Shown here: positions 17,431-32,400 of the stretch, one piece after another | How positions within the stretch are numbered: position 1 is the first letter of the stretch | Layout of the letters: each line of letters opens with the position of its first letter | Origin: Pseudoalteromonas carrageenovora IAM 12662 | GTDB lineage: Bacteria; Pseudomonadota; Gammaproteobacteria; Enterobacterales; Alteromonadaceae | Assembly: GCF_900239935.1 (NCBI RefSeq) | Contig: NZ_LT965928.1 | Coordinates: 2,683,520-2,747,519, forward strand | Length of the DNA: 64,000 nt | Reading direction: 5' to 3' | Notes under the pieces: generated by a model | What the model saw: the letters and a program-made list of their open reading frames with translations, nothing else | Database searches by the model: none | Told to the model about the DNA's origin: nothing | Made by a program: the position numbers and the translations under genes

Positions 17431-20400
17431 TTAAATGTCTGTTTGGTTATTACCATTTTCGATTAAGTGCTTAATCATCTCCTCTGACTGATTTTGTACA
17501 TCAACCGCTGGCGCTGCTTCATCAATACTTCCTCCGCTTTGTGCTGGGCTATAAGCAATCGCAGAGCCTTCGTCTTCAACCAGTGTATTTAGCGCTATAA
17601 GCTGCTCTGCATCTTCGTTAATGAGCACATCATCAATATTAAGCGGCTCCGCCGAACTCATTTGCACCGTTTGCTCAGGTGTTGATAGGCTACTCAAGTT
17701 ACCTAAATCAATCGATTCAGTGCTTAATACGTTGTTGCTTGAAACTTCATTCGGGGTTGTATCGCCTAAAGCTGAATCTTCGCTAAATGATTCTGCAATA
17801 CTATCCCCTAATCCGAATGTACTTTCAGCTGTACTCAAATTATTTTCATCTGAAACTAACTCGGAGTTATATCCTTGGTCAATAACATTATTGTATAAAT
17901 CTTTAACTAAGTAGTTACCGGCTTCATCAATGGTGATAAAACGATAGTCGCTCCAAGAACCTAAATCGAGTACAGACAATAAGTGACTCCACTCACCATT
18001 CGCATCCGATTGAACCTCTGTAGAACTTTCTAATACATTAAGGTTAATATTTAGCACATCAAGACCAAGCAAGTTATTCCCCACTACGTATACACTACTC
18101 CCCTCTTCTACGGTACCAAAAGCCGTCAGGCCTAAGCCTAGCAATCCATGATAGTAACTGACCTGAAAACTTATTGGCGTAGTATCAACAACCAATCCAG
18201 ATAAGCTTCCACTTGAAGTAACATTTCCAGATTCATCAGTAGCGGTAGCCGTTACAGTGTATGTTCCATCGAGTAAAGCGTTGTCTGGTGATACGCTCCA
18301 TACACCTGTCTCACCCGCTGTTGTATCCTTGGTTACAACAGTACCGCTTTCATCTATGAAGCTTACGGTAATATCTTCATTTGCTCCTGCGGTACCGGTG
18401 AGCTTAGGTGTGCTATCGGCTGTTAATTCTAAACCAGAGTTAATTACTATGCCTGAATCAACTATGCTGCTTATTGATTGCTCGCCAATATTACCTGCAT
18501 TATCAAGTACGCTTACATCAACGCTGTAGTTCCCTTCACTAAGAGGCTGCGAAGCTGTAACACTCCACGACCCGTCTGTGTTTACTGTTGTCGAAACATT
18601 GTGTGTTTCACCTAGTGCGTCAGTAAACATCACCATAACTGAAGCCCCCGCAAAGCTTCCAGTTACTGACCCTGTAACAGTAGGCGTAGTATCTTGACCT
18701 ACCACAATTGGATCTATGACTACAGTTGGTGCAGTGTAGTCTGTGCTTGATATCATTGTATCGCTTGAAGAGTTACCTGCAGCGTCGCTTATTGATGCTG
18801 TTGCACTAAAGCTACCTTCACTCAGTGCTGTAGTCGCTGTTACTGTCCATATGCCATTTCCTGCAACTTGGGCAGTAATAGTTTGTGAGTCGTTATTAGC
18901 ATCAGTAATAATCACACTCAGCGTTGTACCTGCTGGTGCATCACTTGTACCTGTAATCGTAGGTAGTGGATTGTTAGTAACTGCTAACTGGTCAACTTCA
19001 ATTGTTGGCGGTGTTAAATCAACAATACCACCTAGACTTGTAGTACTGGTAAGCCCTGAGTTTTCTACAGTTGCATCCACTGTAAAGGCACCTTCAGCTA
19101 ATGGAACGCTAGGTGTTAACGCCCACACTCCCGCAATAGCCTGTGTGTTGTAAGTAGTTGCTGTACCACTACTATCGGTTATTACAACTTCTACATCACC
19201 ATTTAATACATCGGTAGTACCATTAATAGTAGGGGTTGTATCGCTTGTGTCTATTATTGGGTTGATTAATAGGCCCGGTAAAGTAGTGCTAACAGTGCCC
19301 GTTTGTGTCACTGTTGCTATATTTCCTGCATCATCAATACTAATAGCCTCAACGGTTAAATCACCTTCAGCTAGAGCCGGAGTAACAATAAGCCATGTTC
19401 CATCGCCTAATACCGTTGTGGTAACTTCATAAAGCGTACTTGTAGAGTCTGTAATATTAACCGTAATTAAGCTACCAGCCTCTTCGTCACTGGTGCCTGT
19501 AATAGTTGGCGTTAGCGTGTTAAGTACACCAAAGGCATCTATTCCTAGCGCTGGCGGTATAGTATCAATGGTCACTTGCTCAGTAACAGACTGGCCTACG
19601 TTGCCTGCAGCATCAGTAATGCCTGCAAATACGCTATATACACCATCGGGTAGGCTAGTAGTTACTAAAGACCACGTGCCATCGCTACCAACAAGGGCAT
19701 CAAATACTGTTGCGTTGCCGTTACTATCAACCACTGTTACGTCAATATCTGTACCTGGTGCTTCTTCTGATGAACCTGAAATTGTTAATATATCAGTGTT
19801 GCTAATGCTCAATGGTAAAATGTCTACCACAGGCACTAGCGTATCAACTACAAACTCGAGCGTTTGCGTTACTACATTGCCCGACTCATCTGTAATACTA
19901 ACATTAGCAACGTGCTGGCCTTCAGATAATGCATCTAGTTGTAGTGTGAACAACCCTAGAGCATCGACAGTAGTCGTTAGTACAGTCCCGCCATCTAATT
20001 GTATTTCTACTACACCATTAATTAAATCACTGGCACCTTGAATTATTGGCGATGAATCAGATGTTGACCCAATAACATCTAAGACTAATGTTGGCGATAT
20101 GGTATCTACAACATCTGTGATTAATTGTGTTGCAGTAATACCAACCTCACTAAGCACATTAACGGTTACACTAAATAAGCCTTCAGCAAGAGACTGAGGC
20201 ACTTGTACAGCCCATGATTGATCGGCTTGTACTATTGCAACGAGTTCTTGTACTACGTTATCGCTATCAATCACTTCAACTAATACTTCAGTACCAGGTG
20301 CTTGGTCTGTTGACCCACTAATTATTGGTAAGTCCCCCTCACCAGTAACAAAGTCAACCACCGCATTTAGTAATGGGGTTGAGGCATCTACATCAGCCGT

Positions 20401-23400
20401 AGTTATAGTGGTTGTATTACCAGCATCGTCAGTTGCAGAAGCTTCAACAACCGATAATCCTACTACGTTCACTGCTAAACCCACTAACTCCCAATCACCA
20501 TTTGCATCTGTGGTTACATCGTATGTTAAATCAAGTAAGTCACCTGCAAGCTCTAGAGTAACCGTAACGGTTTTACCTTCGCCCAAATCGGATGTACCAG
20601 ATAAAGAAATCAACTGACCTAATAAGAACGAAGGCACAATTGTTAGTTCTGGTCCTACTGTATCAACCTCACCACCTGTTTTACTATCTGTAGAAGTATT
20701 GCCTGCAACATCGCTAATAGTTGCACTTACACTGTAAACACCGTCAGCCAAAATATTATCAGCAGCCGCTTGCCAGTCTCCATTAGCATCGGTTTGAACG
20801 GTCATTTGATGAGAAGCTCCTGCAGAATCAGTAAAGGTAACAATCACATTAGTGTTGGCCTCGTTTGATGTGCCCGAAATCAGAGGTGTGTTGTCTTGTG
20901 TTAGTACCAGTGAGCTTTGATCAATACTAATCTCTGGTGCAATGCTATCTATGGTCGCGCTTACAAGTGAATCACCGGTATTTCCTGCATTATCGGTAAT
21001 AAACACCTCAACAGAATAATCTCCTTGTGAAAGGCTATTACTGGCCTCTACTGTCCATGTACCACCGGCTTGCACTGTTGTGTTTACAGAGTGCTCGTTA
21101 CCTTGTGCATCAATAAATACGACAACAACGCTATCGCCTACTGTTGCTCCAGTAACAGTACCTGAAACACTTGGGGTTAAATCGCTACTTCCAACAATAT
21201 CGTTAATAGTTACTATTGGTGCTGTTATATCAAGCGTACCTGTTGCGATCGTACTTACAGGGTTGCCTGCGGTATCTGTTGTTGATGCATTTACACTAAA
21301 TACCCCTTCACTAAGCGCAATAGGTGCAGCAACTGACCAAGTGCCATTGGCTCCCACTGTGGCATTAACTGTTTGCTCAGCCCCTAAGCTATCAGTAATT
21401 AAAATAACAACTATTGCGCCTTGCGGTGCCGTTGTTGTGCCCGAAATGGTAGGGGTTGTATCGTTTGCTGTAATAAGCGTATTGATACTTAGTGCTGGTG
21501 CTGTTAAATCGATAACACCACTACTCGTAGCGTTACTTGTTAAGCCATCTTCAGTAACACTTGCAGTAACAGTAAACTCTCCCTCAGGAAGTATATCTGT
21601 CGCATCTACACTCCAAGCACCGCTTAGCACATTAGTAGTAACTGTGTGTGAAACATTATTAATATCCGTTATAACTACTGTAATTTCAGTGCCATCAGCC
21701 GCACTGCTTGTACCCGAAAGTGTTGGGGTTTGATCGTTCGTATCAACAATGGTGTTTATATTAATAGTAGGCGCATTAGTATTAAGCGTTGCAGTCGCCT
21801 CTGCTGATGAAGTGTTTCCTGCCGTATCAGTAATACTTGCTGAAACTGTCACTTGTCCATCAGTTAATGGGGTCGTTACATCAAAGCTCCATCCTCCGTT
21901 GGCAGCAACAGTTGTTGTATATGTATCAACGCTATCACCATCAGTAATTGTGACGGTGATTGTAGTACCTTCAACCTCATTAGATGTACCTGAAATAGTA
22001 GGCGTACTGTTATTAATTGTACCTAGGGCATCAATAGTAATATTAGGCGCTTGGGTATCAACAAAACTTGACGCAGAATCAGAGCCTGTATTGCCAGCAT
22101 CATCAGTAATACTTACTACAACATCGTAATTACCATCAGGTAAACTTGGTGCCGTAGCTTGCCAGTTTCCACTTGCATCAACCGTTGCTAATAGCGTGTG
22201 GGTATCACCATTACTATCTGTAATAACAATATCTACATTTGTGCCAGTAGGCTCTGTTGATGTGCCGCTTATAACTGGGGTATCTGTATTAAATACTGTG
22301 ATATCAGCTAGTACTACAACTGGAACTTGAGTATCAATAGTTAGATCTATTGTTGTGTTAGTGATGTTATTAGCTTCATCGGCAACATTTATTTGCGCTG
22401 TATAGCTCCCATCAGTAAGTGCCGTAGGTACTTCTACTTGCCAGTTCCCCTCTGCACCAACTACAGCAAAGAACGTTTGTCCATCAATACTAATAATTAC
22501 ATCAGCACCAATTGCATCACTGGTGCCTGAAATAATTGGCGTCGTATCTACTGTAGTATCAATAGGATTAACACTAAGGGTTGGTGCAATACTGTCTATT
22601 TCACCTTGTGCTTGCTCAGTAGTTAAATTACCAACGTCGTCTCTTACCTCCGCAGTTACAGTGTACTGACCTTGCGAAAGTTCGGTTGGTACTTCAACAG
22701 ACCAACCGCCATTTGCTTGAGCAATAGCCGTAAACTCTTGACTCTGCCCTGCACTATCTACAACGGTAAGTTTTATCTCTGTACCCGCTTCCATATCAGT
22801 GACACCAGAAACTATAGGCGTAGCATCGTTCGATAAGGCATCAACAGTCACAGTGAGCGCAGGTGCTTCGTTATCAAAATCAAGCGAGTTAACAGTAACA
22901 ACGTTACCAGCGGCATCACTTGCACTAGCTGTAACATAGGCAAGGTTAAGTAGAGGTACTGTTATATTTGCAAGCCCCCATGTGCCATCAGCATTTGTTG
23001 TAGCTGTGTAAGTCGCGCCTACCAAGCCGTCAACTAAATACTCAGTAATGGTAATTACAGACCCTTCAGGTAAATCAGAATCCCCTGAAAGAGAAACCAA
23101 ATTCCCCAGCAAGAACGAAGGAATGATCTCTAAGGTCGGTGGCGTCACATCTACTTCGCCCGTATCACTGCCTGTGCCGGTGTTGCCCGCTGCATCGGTG
23201 ATGCTGGCGCTAACACTGTAGTTCCCTTCTGCTAAGTCTGTCGCTGGGGTGGCACTCCAGTTACCGCTGGCATCGGTTTGTACATCAATGGTTTGAACTG
23301 CGTTGGCCGCATCCGTAAAGGTTATCGTAACGGTGCTGTTTGGTGCATCACTGGTGCCCGTAACCGTTGGCGTGCTGTCGTTGGTGAGCGCTGGTGCATC

Positions 23401-26400
23401 CACACTCACACTTGGCGCGGTCGTATCGATGTTACCGCTGCCGGTGATATCAGTGCTGTTACCTGCATCATCGCTAATGCTGGCCTCAATGCTGTAAGGC
23501 CCTTCTGCAAGTGCCGTCGGTACTTCCACTGAGAAGTTGCCGCTCGCATCCACGGTGGTGGTAAAGGTTTGCTCTGCCCCTAAATCATCGATAACCGTAA
23601 AGGTGATCACGGTGCCTTCAACCGCATCACTGCTGCCGCTTAGGGTCGGTGTAACATCGTTACTTGAACCTGGGCTGGTTAAATCAAGCGTTGGCGCAAT
23701 GGTGTCCACTTCCCCTGCGCCTGTGGCAGTCGCGGCGTTACCCGCGGCATCGCTCACGCTTGCACTTACTGTAAAGTTACCTTCAGCAAGGGCTGTTGTA
23801 ACAGGAACTGACCACGTGCCACTTGCGCCCACTGTGGCGGTAATGGTTTGCGCTGCACCGGCACTGTCTGTCACTATAATTGTGACTTCACTGCCTTGTG
23901 GCGCATCGCTTGTGCCCGAGATAGTCGGTGTTGTGTCATTCCCCACACCGTTGTCGGTAATAGCAAGGCTTGGTGCGGTTAAATCAATCTCACCGGTTTC
24001 GCTCGCACTGCCAATATTCCCTAGGCCATCGTCTACTTCTGCGGTAACCGTGTACTCGCCTTCAGCTAAATCCGTTGGGGCATCAACACTCCATACACCA
24101 CCCGTTACGGTCGTATCAACAGTCGTAATATTCCCTGCACTGTCTTCAAACGTTAGGCTAATGGTGGTGCCATCGGCTGCATCACTTGTCCCATTGATGG
24201 TTGGCGTGGTGTCGTTGGTATCCACCAAGGCATTAATGCTAATGCTTGGCGCGGTGGTATTCAGTGTCGCGGTTTCGCTTAATGTGGTGGTGTTACCGGC
24301 GTTATCGCTTACGCTTGCTTCAATGGTGAGCTCACCATCGCTTAAGGCGTTCGGCACATCCGCTGACCAGCTGCCATCGGCTTGTACTGTGGCGGTGAAG
24401 GTTTCGGTTGTGGTGCCATCGCTTACGCTGATGTTTATCACTGTGCCCGCTGGCGCATTGGTGCTTCCGCTGATTGTCGGGGTGCTGTCGTTGGTCGCAC
24501 CCACAGTATCAAGCACAAGAGTTGGCGCGAGGCTATCAATGGTGCCCGCTTGCACGGCGCCTCCGGTATTGCCTGCCGCATCCGTAATACTGGCTTGCAC
24601 ACTGTAGCTGCCCTCAGGTAATTCTGGGCTGGTTGCTTGCCAGTTGCCGTTGGCATCAACCGTGGCGGTAATGGGTGTTTCATCGCCATTACTGTCGGTA
24701 ATAACAATGTTTACAACCGTGCCTTCAGGCTCTGTTGAGGTACCGCTGATCACTGGCGTGCTGTCGTTACCAAGTCCCAGTGCATCCACGCTCACAACTG
24801 GGGTGATGGTATCTACATTACCGCTGCTGTTTGCAGTGGTGTCATTGCCTGCGGCATCAGTAATACTGGCCGTTACAGTAAAGTCACCTTGTGCGAGTGC
24901 ACTGGGGATTTCAATGTCCCAATGCCCATCACTGCCAACAGTCGTGGTAATGGTTTGCACAGCGCCATCACTGTCGGTCACTCTGAGTGTTACCGTGCCG
25001 CCAATTTCGTTACTGGTGCCTTGTAATGTCGGGGTTAAGTCGTTTATATCGCCTACATTTTGTATCGTAAGCGTTGGCGCTTGCGTGTCGATAGTCGTGG
25101 TTTCACTCACGGTGGTTTCGTTGCCTACACTATCGCGTACGCTCACTTCAATCGTGCTTTCACCTTCACTGAGTGGTGTCGCTGGTGTGGCGCTCCACTC
25201 GCCGTTGGCATCAACAAGGGCGGTAATGGTTTGTGGGTTACCGTCACTGTCGGTCACCACAATCGTCACTTGTGCGCCTTCGCCTGCGTCACTTGTGCCG
25301 CTGATTATAGGCGTGTTGCTATTGCTTTGTGCATCCACCTCAACAGTAAGCGTAGGCGGTGTGTTATCAAAGTCATCTGAGCTGATTGTGCGTGTGTTCC
25401 CTGCTGCATCTGTGGCTGTGGCAATCACAGAGCCTACATCCAGTAGTGATACATCAAGCCCCACCAAAGACCAATTACCGTTGGCATCGGTTGTGGTGGT
25501 GTAAGTTACACCGACTCCCCCGCCAATAAGTTGCTCGGTGATGGTGATTTCACTGCCTGCTGGCAGGTCAGACGTACCACTGAGGGTAACCAATAAACCA
25601 AGCTCGAAGGTTGGCGTAAAGGCAAGAGCCGGTGGAGTTACATCCACTTCACCGCTGTCTGTCCCTGTGCCCGTGTTACCCGCTGCATCCGTGATGCTAG
25701 CACTGACACTGTAGTTACCTTCGGCTAAATCAGTCGCTGGGGTGGCACTCCAATTACCATTCGCATCGGTTTGTACATCAATAGTTTGTACGGCATTGGC
25801 CGCATCGGTAAAGGTTATCGTAACGGTGCTGTTTGGTGCATCACTGGTGCCCGTAACTGTTGGCGAGCTGTCGTTGGTGAGCGCTGGTGCATCCACACTC
25901 ACACTTGGCGCGGTGGTATCGATGTTACCGCTGCCGGTGATATCAGTGCTGTTACCTGCATCATCGCTAATGCTGGCCTCAATGCTGTACGGTCCTTCTG
26001 CAAGTGCCGTCGGTACTTCCACTGAGAAGTTGCCGCTCGCATCCACGGTGGTGGTAAAGGTTTGCTGGGCCCCTAAATCATCGATAACCGTAAAGGTGAT
26101 CACGGTGCCTTCAACCGCATCGCTGGTGCCGCTTAGGGTCGGTGTAACATCATTACTTGAACCTGGGCTAGTTAAATCAAGCGTTGGCGCAATAGTATCA
26201 ACCTCCCCTGCGCCTGTAGCGGTCGCTGTGTTACCCGCTGCATCGCTTACGCTTGCACTTACGGTATAACTGCCTTCAGCAACTACTTGTGAGGCAGCCA
26301 CACTCCACGTACCATTAGCTCCTAGGGTCGTTGTAACCGTATGGGTCACATTATTACTATCGGTGATTTCAACGGTTACGGTGCTGCCTTGCGGTGCATT

Positions 26401-29400
26401 CGCGGTGCCGGTGATCGTTGGGGTTGTATCATTGGTAACAACTAGCTCATTCACTTCAATCGCTGGCATAGTGGTGTCAATAATACCGGTTTCTGTGGCG
26501 CTGCCGATATTACCCAGACCATCGTCTACCTCGGCGGTCACTGTGTATTCACCTTCAGCTAATTCACTCGGCGCATCAACGCTCCACACGCCACCGGTTA
26601 CGGTGGTGGTTGTGGTGGTTTCAGCGCCTGAACTGTCTACAAACGTTAGGCTAATGGTGGTGCCATCTGCTGCATCACTTGTTCCATTAATGGTTGGCGT
26701 GGTGTCGTTGGTATCAACCAAAGTGTTAATGCTAATGCTTGGCGCGGTGGTGTTCAGCGTGGCGGTTTCACTAACCGTAGTAGTGTTACCGGCGTTGTCG
26801 CTCACACTGGCTTCAATGGTCAGCTCACCATCAACCAGTGCATTTGGTACATCCGCTGACCAGCTGCCATCGGCTTGTACCGTGGCGGTGAAGGTTTCGG
26901 TTGTGGTGCCATCGCTGACGCTGATGTTTATCACTGTGCCCGCTGGCGCATTGGTGCTTCCGCTGATTGTCGGGGTGCTGTCGTTGGTCGCGCCCACAGT
27001 ATCAAGCACAAGAGTTGGCGCGAGGCTATCAATGGTGCCTGCTTGCACGGCGCCTCCGGTATTGCCTGCCGCATCGGTAATGCTGGCTTGCACACTGTAG
27101 CTGCCTTCTGGTAATTCAGGGCTGGTTGCTTGCCAGTTGCCGTTGGCATCGACGGTGGCGGTAATGGGTGTTTCATCGCCATTACTGTCGGTGATGACAA
27201 TGTTTACAACCGTGCCTTCTGGCTCTGTTGAGGTACCGCTGATCACTGGCGTGCTGTCATTGCCAAGGCCCAGTGCATCCACGCTCACAATCGGGGTGAT
27301 AGTATCTACATTACCGCTGCTATTTGCTGTACTCTCATTGCCTGCGGCATCGGTAATACTGGCGCTTACAGTAAAGTCACCTTGTGCGAGCGCACTGGGG
27401 ATCTCAATGTCCCAGTGGCCATCACTGCCCACGGTCGTGGTAATGGTTTGTACAGCGCCGTCGCTGTCGGTGACGGTGAGTGTGACCGTGCCGCCAATTT
27501 CGTTACTGGTACCTTGTAATGTCGGTGTTAGGTCGTTTACATCGCCCACGGTTTGAATGGTTAATGTGGGTGCTTGTGTGTCTAACGTAATTGTATCTGT
27601 AACTGTTGTTGTATTACCGGCTTCATCAGACACACTTACTTCTATGGTGTTATCACCTTCATTTAAATCTGTTTGAGGCGTTACTTCCCAATTACCATTT
27701 GCATCTACTGTGGTGGTAAGTGTTTGTTCTACCCCATTTTCATCTGTAATAACAACCGTGATACTGGTACCAACGTCTGCATCACTAGTACCTGAAATAG
27801 TAGGCGTTGAGTCGTTGGTTACAGCTTCAAAGTCAACGGTTAAGCTCGGTCCTGATGTATCTATGTTACCGGTAGCCGTAGTTGAAGCGCTATTTCCTGC
27901 AGCATCAGACACTTCAGCTTCTACAGAGTAATCTCCCGAGGCCAGCCCTTGAGAAAGCTCTACACTCCAATTACCTTCGGCATCTGTTGTTGCGCTAAAT
28001 GAGCGGACAACGCCTTGAGAGTCAGTAACTGTTAAATTTATAACTGTGCCTGATACGACGCCTGTTGTGTTACCAGAAATAACCGGTGTTGTATCATTAC
28101 TTGTTTCTAGTTCATTTACTTGTATGGTTGGAGGCGTAATATCAATTACAGCATCAAGCTCTGCATTTGCAGTTCCACCACCTAGGTCTGTTACTGTTGC
28201 ACTAATTAAAATTGTGCCCTCAGCCAAATTGGCAGGCGGAGTCACACTCCATAGCCCGTTTTCATCAACAGTTGTAGTTAAAGTGATTACTGCCCCCGCA
28301 GAGTCAGTGATCTGAACTTCAACCGACGAGCCGGCTTGTGCATTAAAAGTATCACCATTTATTTGAGGTGTTTGGTCGTTAGTTTCACCAATAACATTAA
28401 TGGTAATAGTCAACGCGCTTGTATCAATTGTACCTGAAGCATTTGCAGTGCCTTCATTACCAGCGCTATCACTAATACTTGCATCTACAGAGTAGCTCCC
28501 TTCAGCTAAAGCCACAGGCACTTCAACAGTCCAACTTCCATCTGCAATTACTTGTGCCGTAATAGTTTGAACAGCACCATTAGCATCAGTCACAGTTAAA
28601 GTAATAGTTGAACCAGCAGGCTCACCGCTAACCGTACCTGAAATGGTAGGTGTTGTATCACTTGTATCACCTAGCGCGTTAATAGTCACTATTGGCGCTG
28701 TGGTATCAACTTCGCCGGTTGTGGTTGCAGTGGTTTCATTCCCCGCAGTATCGGTAACCGATACCTCGACCGTAAATTCACCTTCGCTTAATTCATTCGG
28801 TACATCCACACTAAAGGTGCCATCGGCTTGCACTTCAGTAGTGATGATTTGTGGGTTACCTGCTTCATCATTGACGGTAATCGTAACTAGTGTACCTTCT
28901 GGCTCACCTGCCGCCGTGCCTGAAATTGTAGGCGTAGTATCGTTAGTATCGCCAACAGGGTCGATTATTACTGATGGCGCAGCCGTATCCAATTCACCGG
29001 TTGTGGTTGCAGTGGTTTCATTGCCCGCAGTATCGGTAACCGATACTTCAACGGTGAATTCACCTTCGCTTAATTCATTCGGTACATCCACACTAAAGGT
29101 GCCATCGGCTTGCACTTCAGTAGTGATGATTTGTGGGTTACCCGCTTCATCAGTCACAGTAATGGTAACAACGGTGCCTTCTGGCTCACCCGTTGCACTG
29201 CCTGAAATTGTAGGTGTGGTATCGTTAGTATCGCCAACAGAATCAATTATTACTGATGGCGCAGCAGTATCCACTTCACCCGTGGTCGTTGAAGTCGTTT
29301 CATTGCCCGCAGTATCGGTAACCGATACTTCAACGGTGAATTCACCTTCGCTTAATTCATTCGGTACATCCACACTAAAGGTGCCATCAGCTTGCACTTC

Positions 29401-32400
29401 GGTAGTAATTATCTGTGGATTACCCGCTTCATCAGTCACAGTAATGGTAACAACGGTGCCTTCTGGCTCACCCGTTGCACTGCCTGAAATTGTAGGTGTG
29501 GTATCGTTAGTATCGCCAACTGGGTCGATTATTACTGATGGCGCAGCTGTGTCCACTTCGCCGGTTGTGGTTGCGTTGGTTTCATTGCCCGCAGTATCGG
29601 TAACCGATACTTCAACGGTGAATTCACCTTCGCTTAATTCATTCGGTACATCCACACTAAAGGTGCCATCGGCTTGCACTTCAGTGGTAATAGTTTGTGG
29701 GTTACCCGCTTCATCAGTAACTGTAATGGTAACAACGGTGCCTTCTGGCTCACCCGTCGCGGTGCCTGAAATTGTAGGTGTGGTATCGTTAGTATCGCCA
29801 ACAGAATCAATTATTACTGATGGCGCAGCAGTATCCACTTCACCCGTGGTCGTTGAAGTCGTTTCATTGCCCGCAGTATCGGTAACCGATACTTCAACGG
29901 TGAATTCACCTTCGCTTAATTCGTTAGGTACATCCACACTAAAGGTGCCATCGGCTTGCACTTCGGTAGTAATTATCTGTGGATTACCCGCTTCATCAGT
30001 CACAGTAATGGTAACAACTGTGCCTTCTGGCTCACCCGTTGCACTGCCTGAAATTGTAGGTGTGGTATCGTTAGTATCGCCAACTGGGTCGATTATTACT
30101 GATGGCGCAGCCGTGTCCACTTCGCCGGTTGTGGTTGCAGTGGTTTCATTCCCCGCAGTATCGGTAACCGATACTTCAACCGTAAATGCACCTTCGCTTA
30201 ATTCATTCGGTACATCCACACTAAAGGTGCCATCGGCTTGCACTTCAGTAGTGATGATTTGTGGGTTACCAGCTTCATCAGTAACTGTAATGGTAACAAC
30301 GGTGCCTTCTGGCTCACCTGTTGCGGTGCCTGAAATTGTAGGCGTTGTATCGTTAGTATCGCCTAAAGGATCAACAGTAACCGTTGGCGCGGCAGTATCA
30401 ATAATGCCTGTAGTTGAAGCCGATGCTTCATTACCTGCTGAGTCAGTTGCCGTGGCTGTAATAGTAAACTCACCTTCAGCAATTTCATCCGTTGCGCCTA
30501 CTTGCCAAGAGCCATCTTGTGCAACAACTGCAGTTAATGTTTGTGAATCGCCATTTGAATCTGTCACTAATACGGTGATCAAACTACCAGGCTCAACTTC
30601 GCTTGTTGTGCCACTAAAGCTAGGGGTCGTGTCGTTAGAATCTGTAAATGGATTTACACTGATTGTTGGAGCCGTAAGGTCAATATTGCCTGCTTGAGAA
30701 TCTTGTGCTGTATTCCCCGCGCTATCACTCACATTTGCTACAACAGTAAACTCACCTTCAGCCAGCGCTTGTGGCACATCAATATTCCATGTGCCATCGC
30801 CATTTATTGCAGTTACAAACTGTTGTTCAGCACCTGCACTATCGGTAACAATAACCGTCACTACACTGCCAGCAGATAACCCTTGGGTTGAACCTGAAAT
30901 AGCAGGCGTTGTATCGTTGCCATCGCCTAAAGTATCTATGGTAACGCTAGGCGGTGTTAAATCAACGGTGCCCGTAACAGTTGCAGTACTGCTATTACCC
31001 GCTTCATCACTCACACTTGCAGTTACTGTAAAATCACCTTCACTAAGCTCGTTTACAATATCGGCGCTATAGCTTCCATCAGCATTAGTCACCGCGGTAA
31101 TTGTTTGTTGATTACCGTTACTATCGGTAATTACCAGCGTTATTTCTGTACCTTGTGGTACATCCACTACACTACCGGTAACGCTTGGTGTAGTGTCGTT
31201 TGTATCCTCAATAGGGTTTATAGTAATTGCAGGATCTGTTAAATCTATTTCGCCAACTTCACTTGCAGAAGCGGTATTACCTGCCGCGTCAGTAACCGTT
31301 GCAACCACAGTAAACTGACCTTCCACCAGCTCATCAGTGGCTTCTATTGACCAACTACCGTCTGCATTAGTTGTTACTTGTACGGTTTCTGTTGCGCCAT
31401 CGCTGCCTGTAAAAGTAACGGTAACTACCGCCCCGGCATCTACATCTTGTGTAGAGCCACTAATTGTTGGTGTGGTATCGTTTGTATCTATTATAAAGTT
31501 AATACTTACTGTTAAATCTACATTACCTACTGTACTTGCTTGCGCTTCATTACCTGAGTCGTCAATTACCGCAGCAACAACGGTAAAATCACCTTCTGGT
31601 AGCGGCTGCGTAACTTGCGCAGTCCACGAGCCATCGTCTTGAGTTACCGCTAATAGAGTAAATGTGCTGCCATCACTTGCTGTAATGGTTAGTGTAATGG
31701 TGGCCCCTGCAGGTACGTTGCCAGTATTACCACTTAAAAATGGCGTGGTATCGTTTGTATCTGCAATCGAGTTAATTTGAATTGAAATAGGCGCAAAGGT
31801 CACTTCACCACTTGTTTGTGCTGATGCTTCGTTTCCAGCAGGATCGCTAACCGTAGCAGTAACATTAAAGTCGCCGCCAGGAATTGCGCTTGGTGATTCA
31901 ACACTCCATGTGCCATCGGCTTCAAGTGTCGTGGTCAATGTTTGTAAATTACCGTCACTGTCTGTTACTAAAACAGTGATTACTGAGCCCTCTGGCGCAC
32001 CGTCAACACGCCCAACAAAAGTTGGAGTAGCATCGTTAGTATCAGCAATTGCTGTAACGGTGATTTCAGGGCTTGTTAAGTCAACTAAACCTTGTTCAAT
32101 AGCTTGCGCTTGGTTACCCGCATTGTCTGTAACCGTTGCGTTTACATCAAACTCACCTTGCGCTAAAGGAGTCGATACACTGACAGACCAACTACCGTCA
32201 TCATTAGTTTGTGTTAAAAGCGTTTGGGTTTGACCATTAATATCAGTGATAACAACCGTAATCACTGAGCCTGCTGGCACATCTTGAGCAGAACCTGTAA
32301 TTACAGGCGTTGTATCTTGTGTATCTGCAATGGCATTAATTTCAACAATAGGTGCGGTCAAATCTATAATACCAGCATCACTTGCTAGAGCCTGATTCCC

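Noticed and set aside
17431..18000. RTX calcium-binding repeats near the adhesin C-terminus
   Set aside because: Reading the last 400 residues I find Gly-Leu and Asn-Asn patches but no GGxGxDx-type nonapeptides.
28643..30697. A 684-codon open frame on the plus strand, opposite the adhesin repeats
   Set aside because: It mirrors the 282-bp repeats, has no ribosome site, and gives a low-complexity product. It stays open only because the repeat unit lacks stops in that frame. The same holds for the other plus-strand frames between 17.6 and 33.2 kb.
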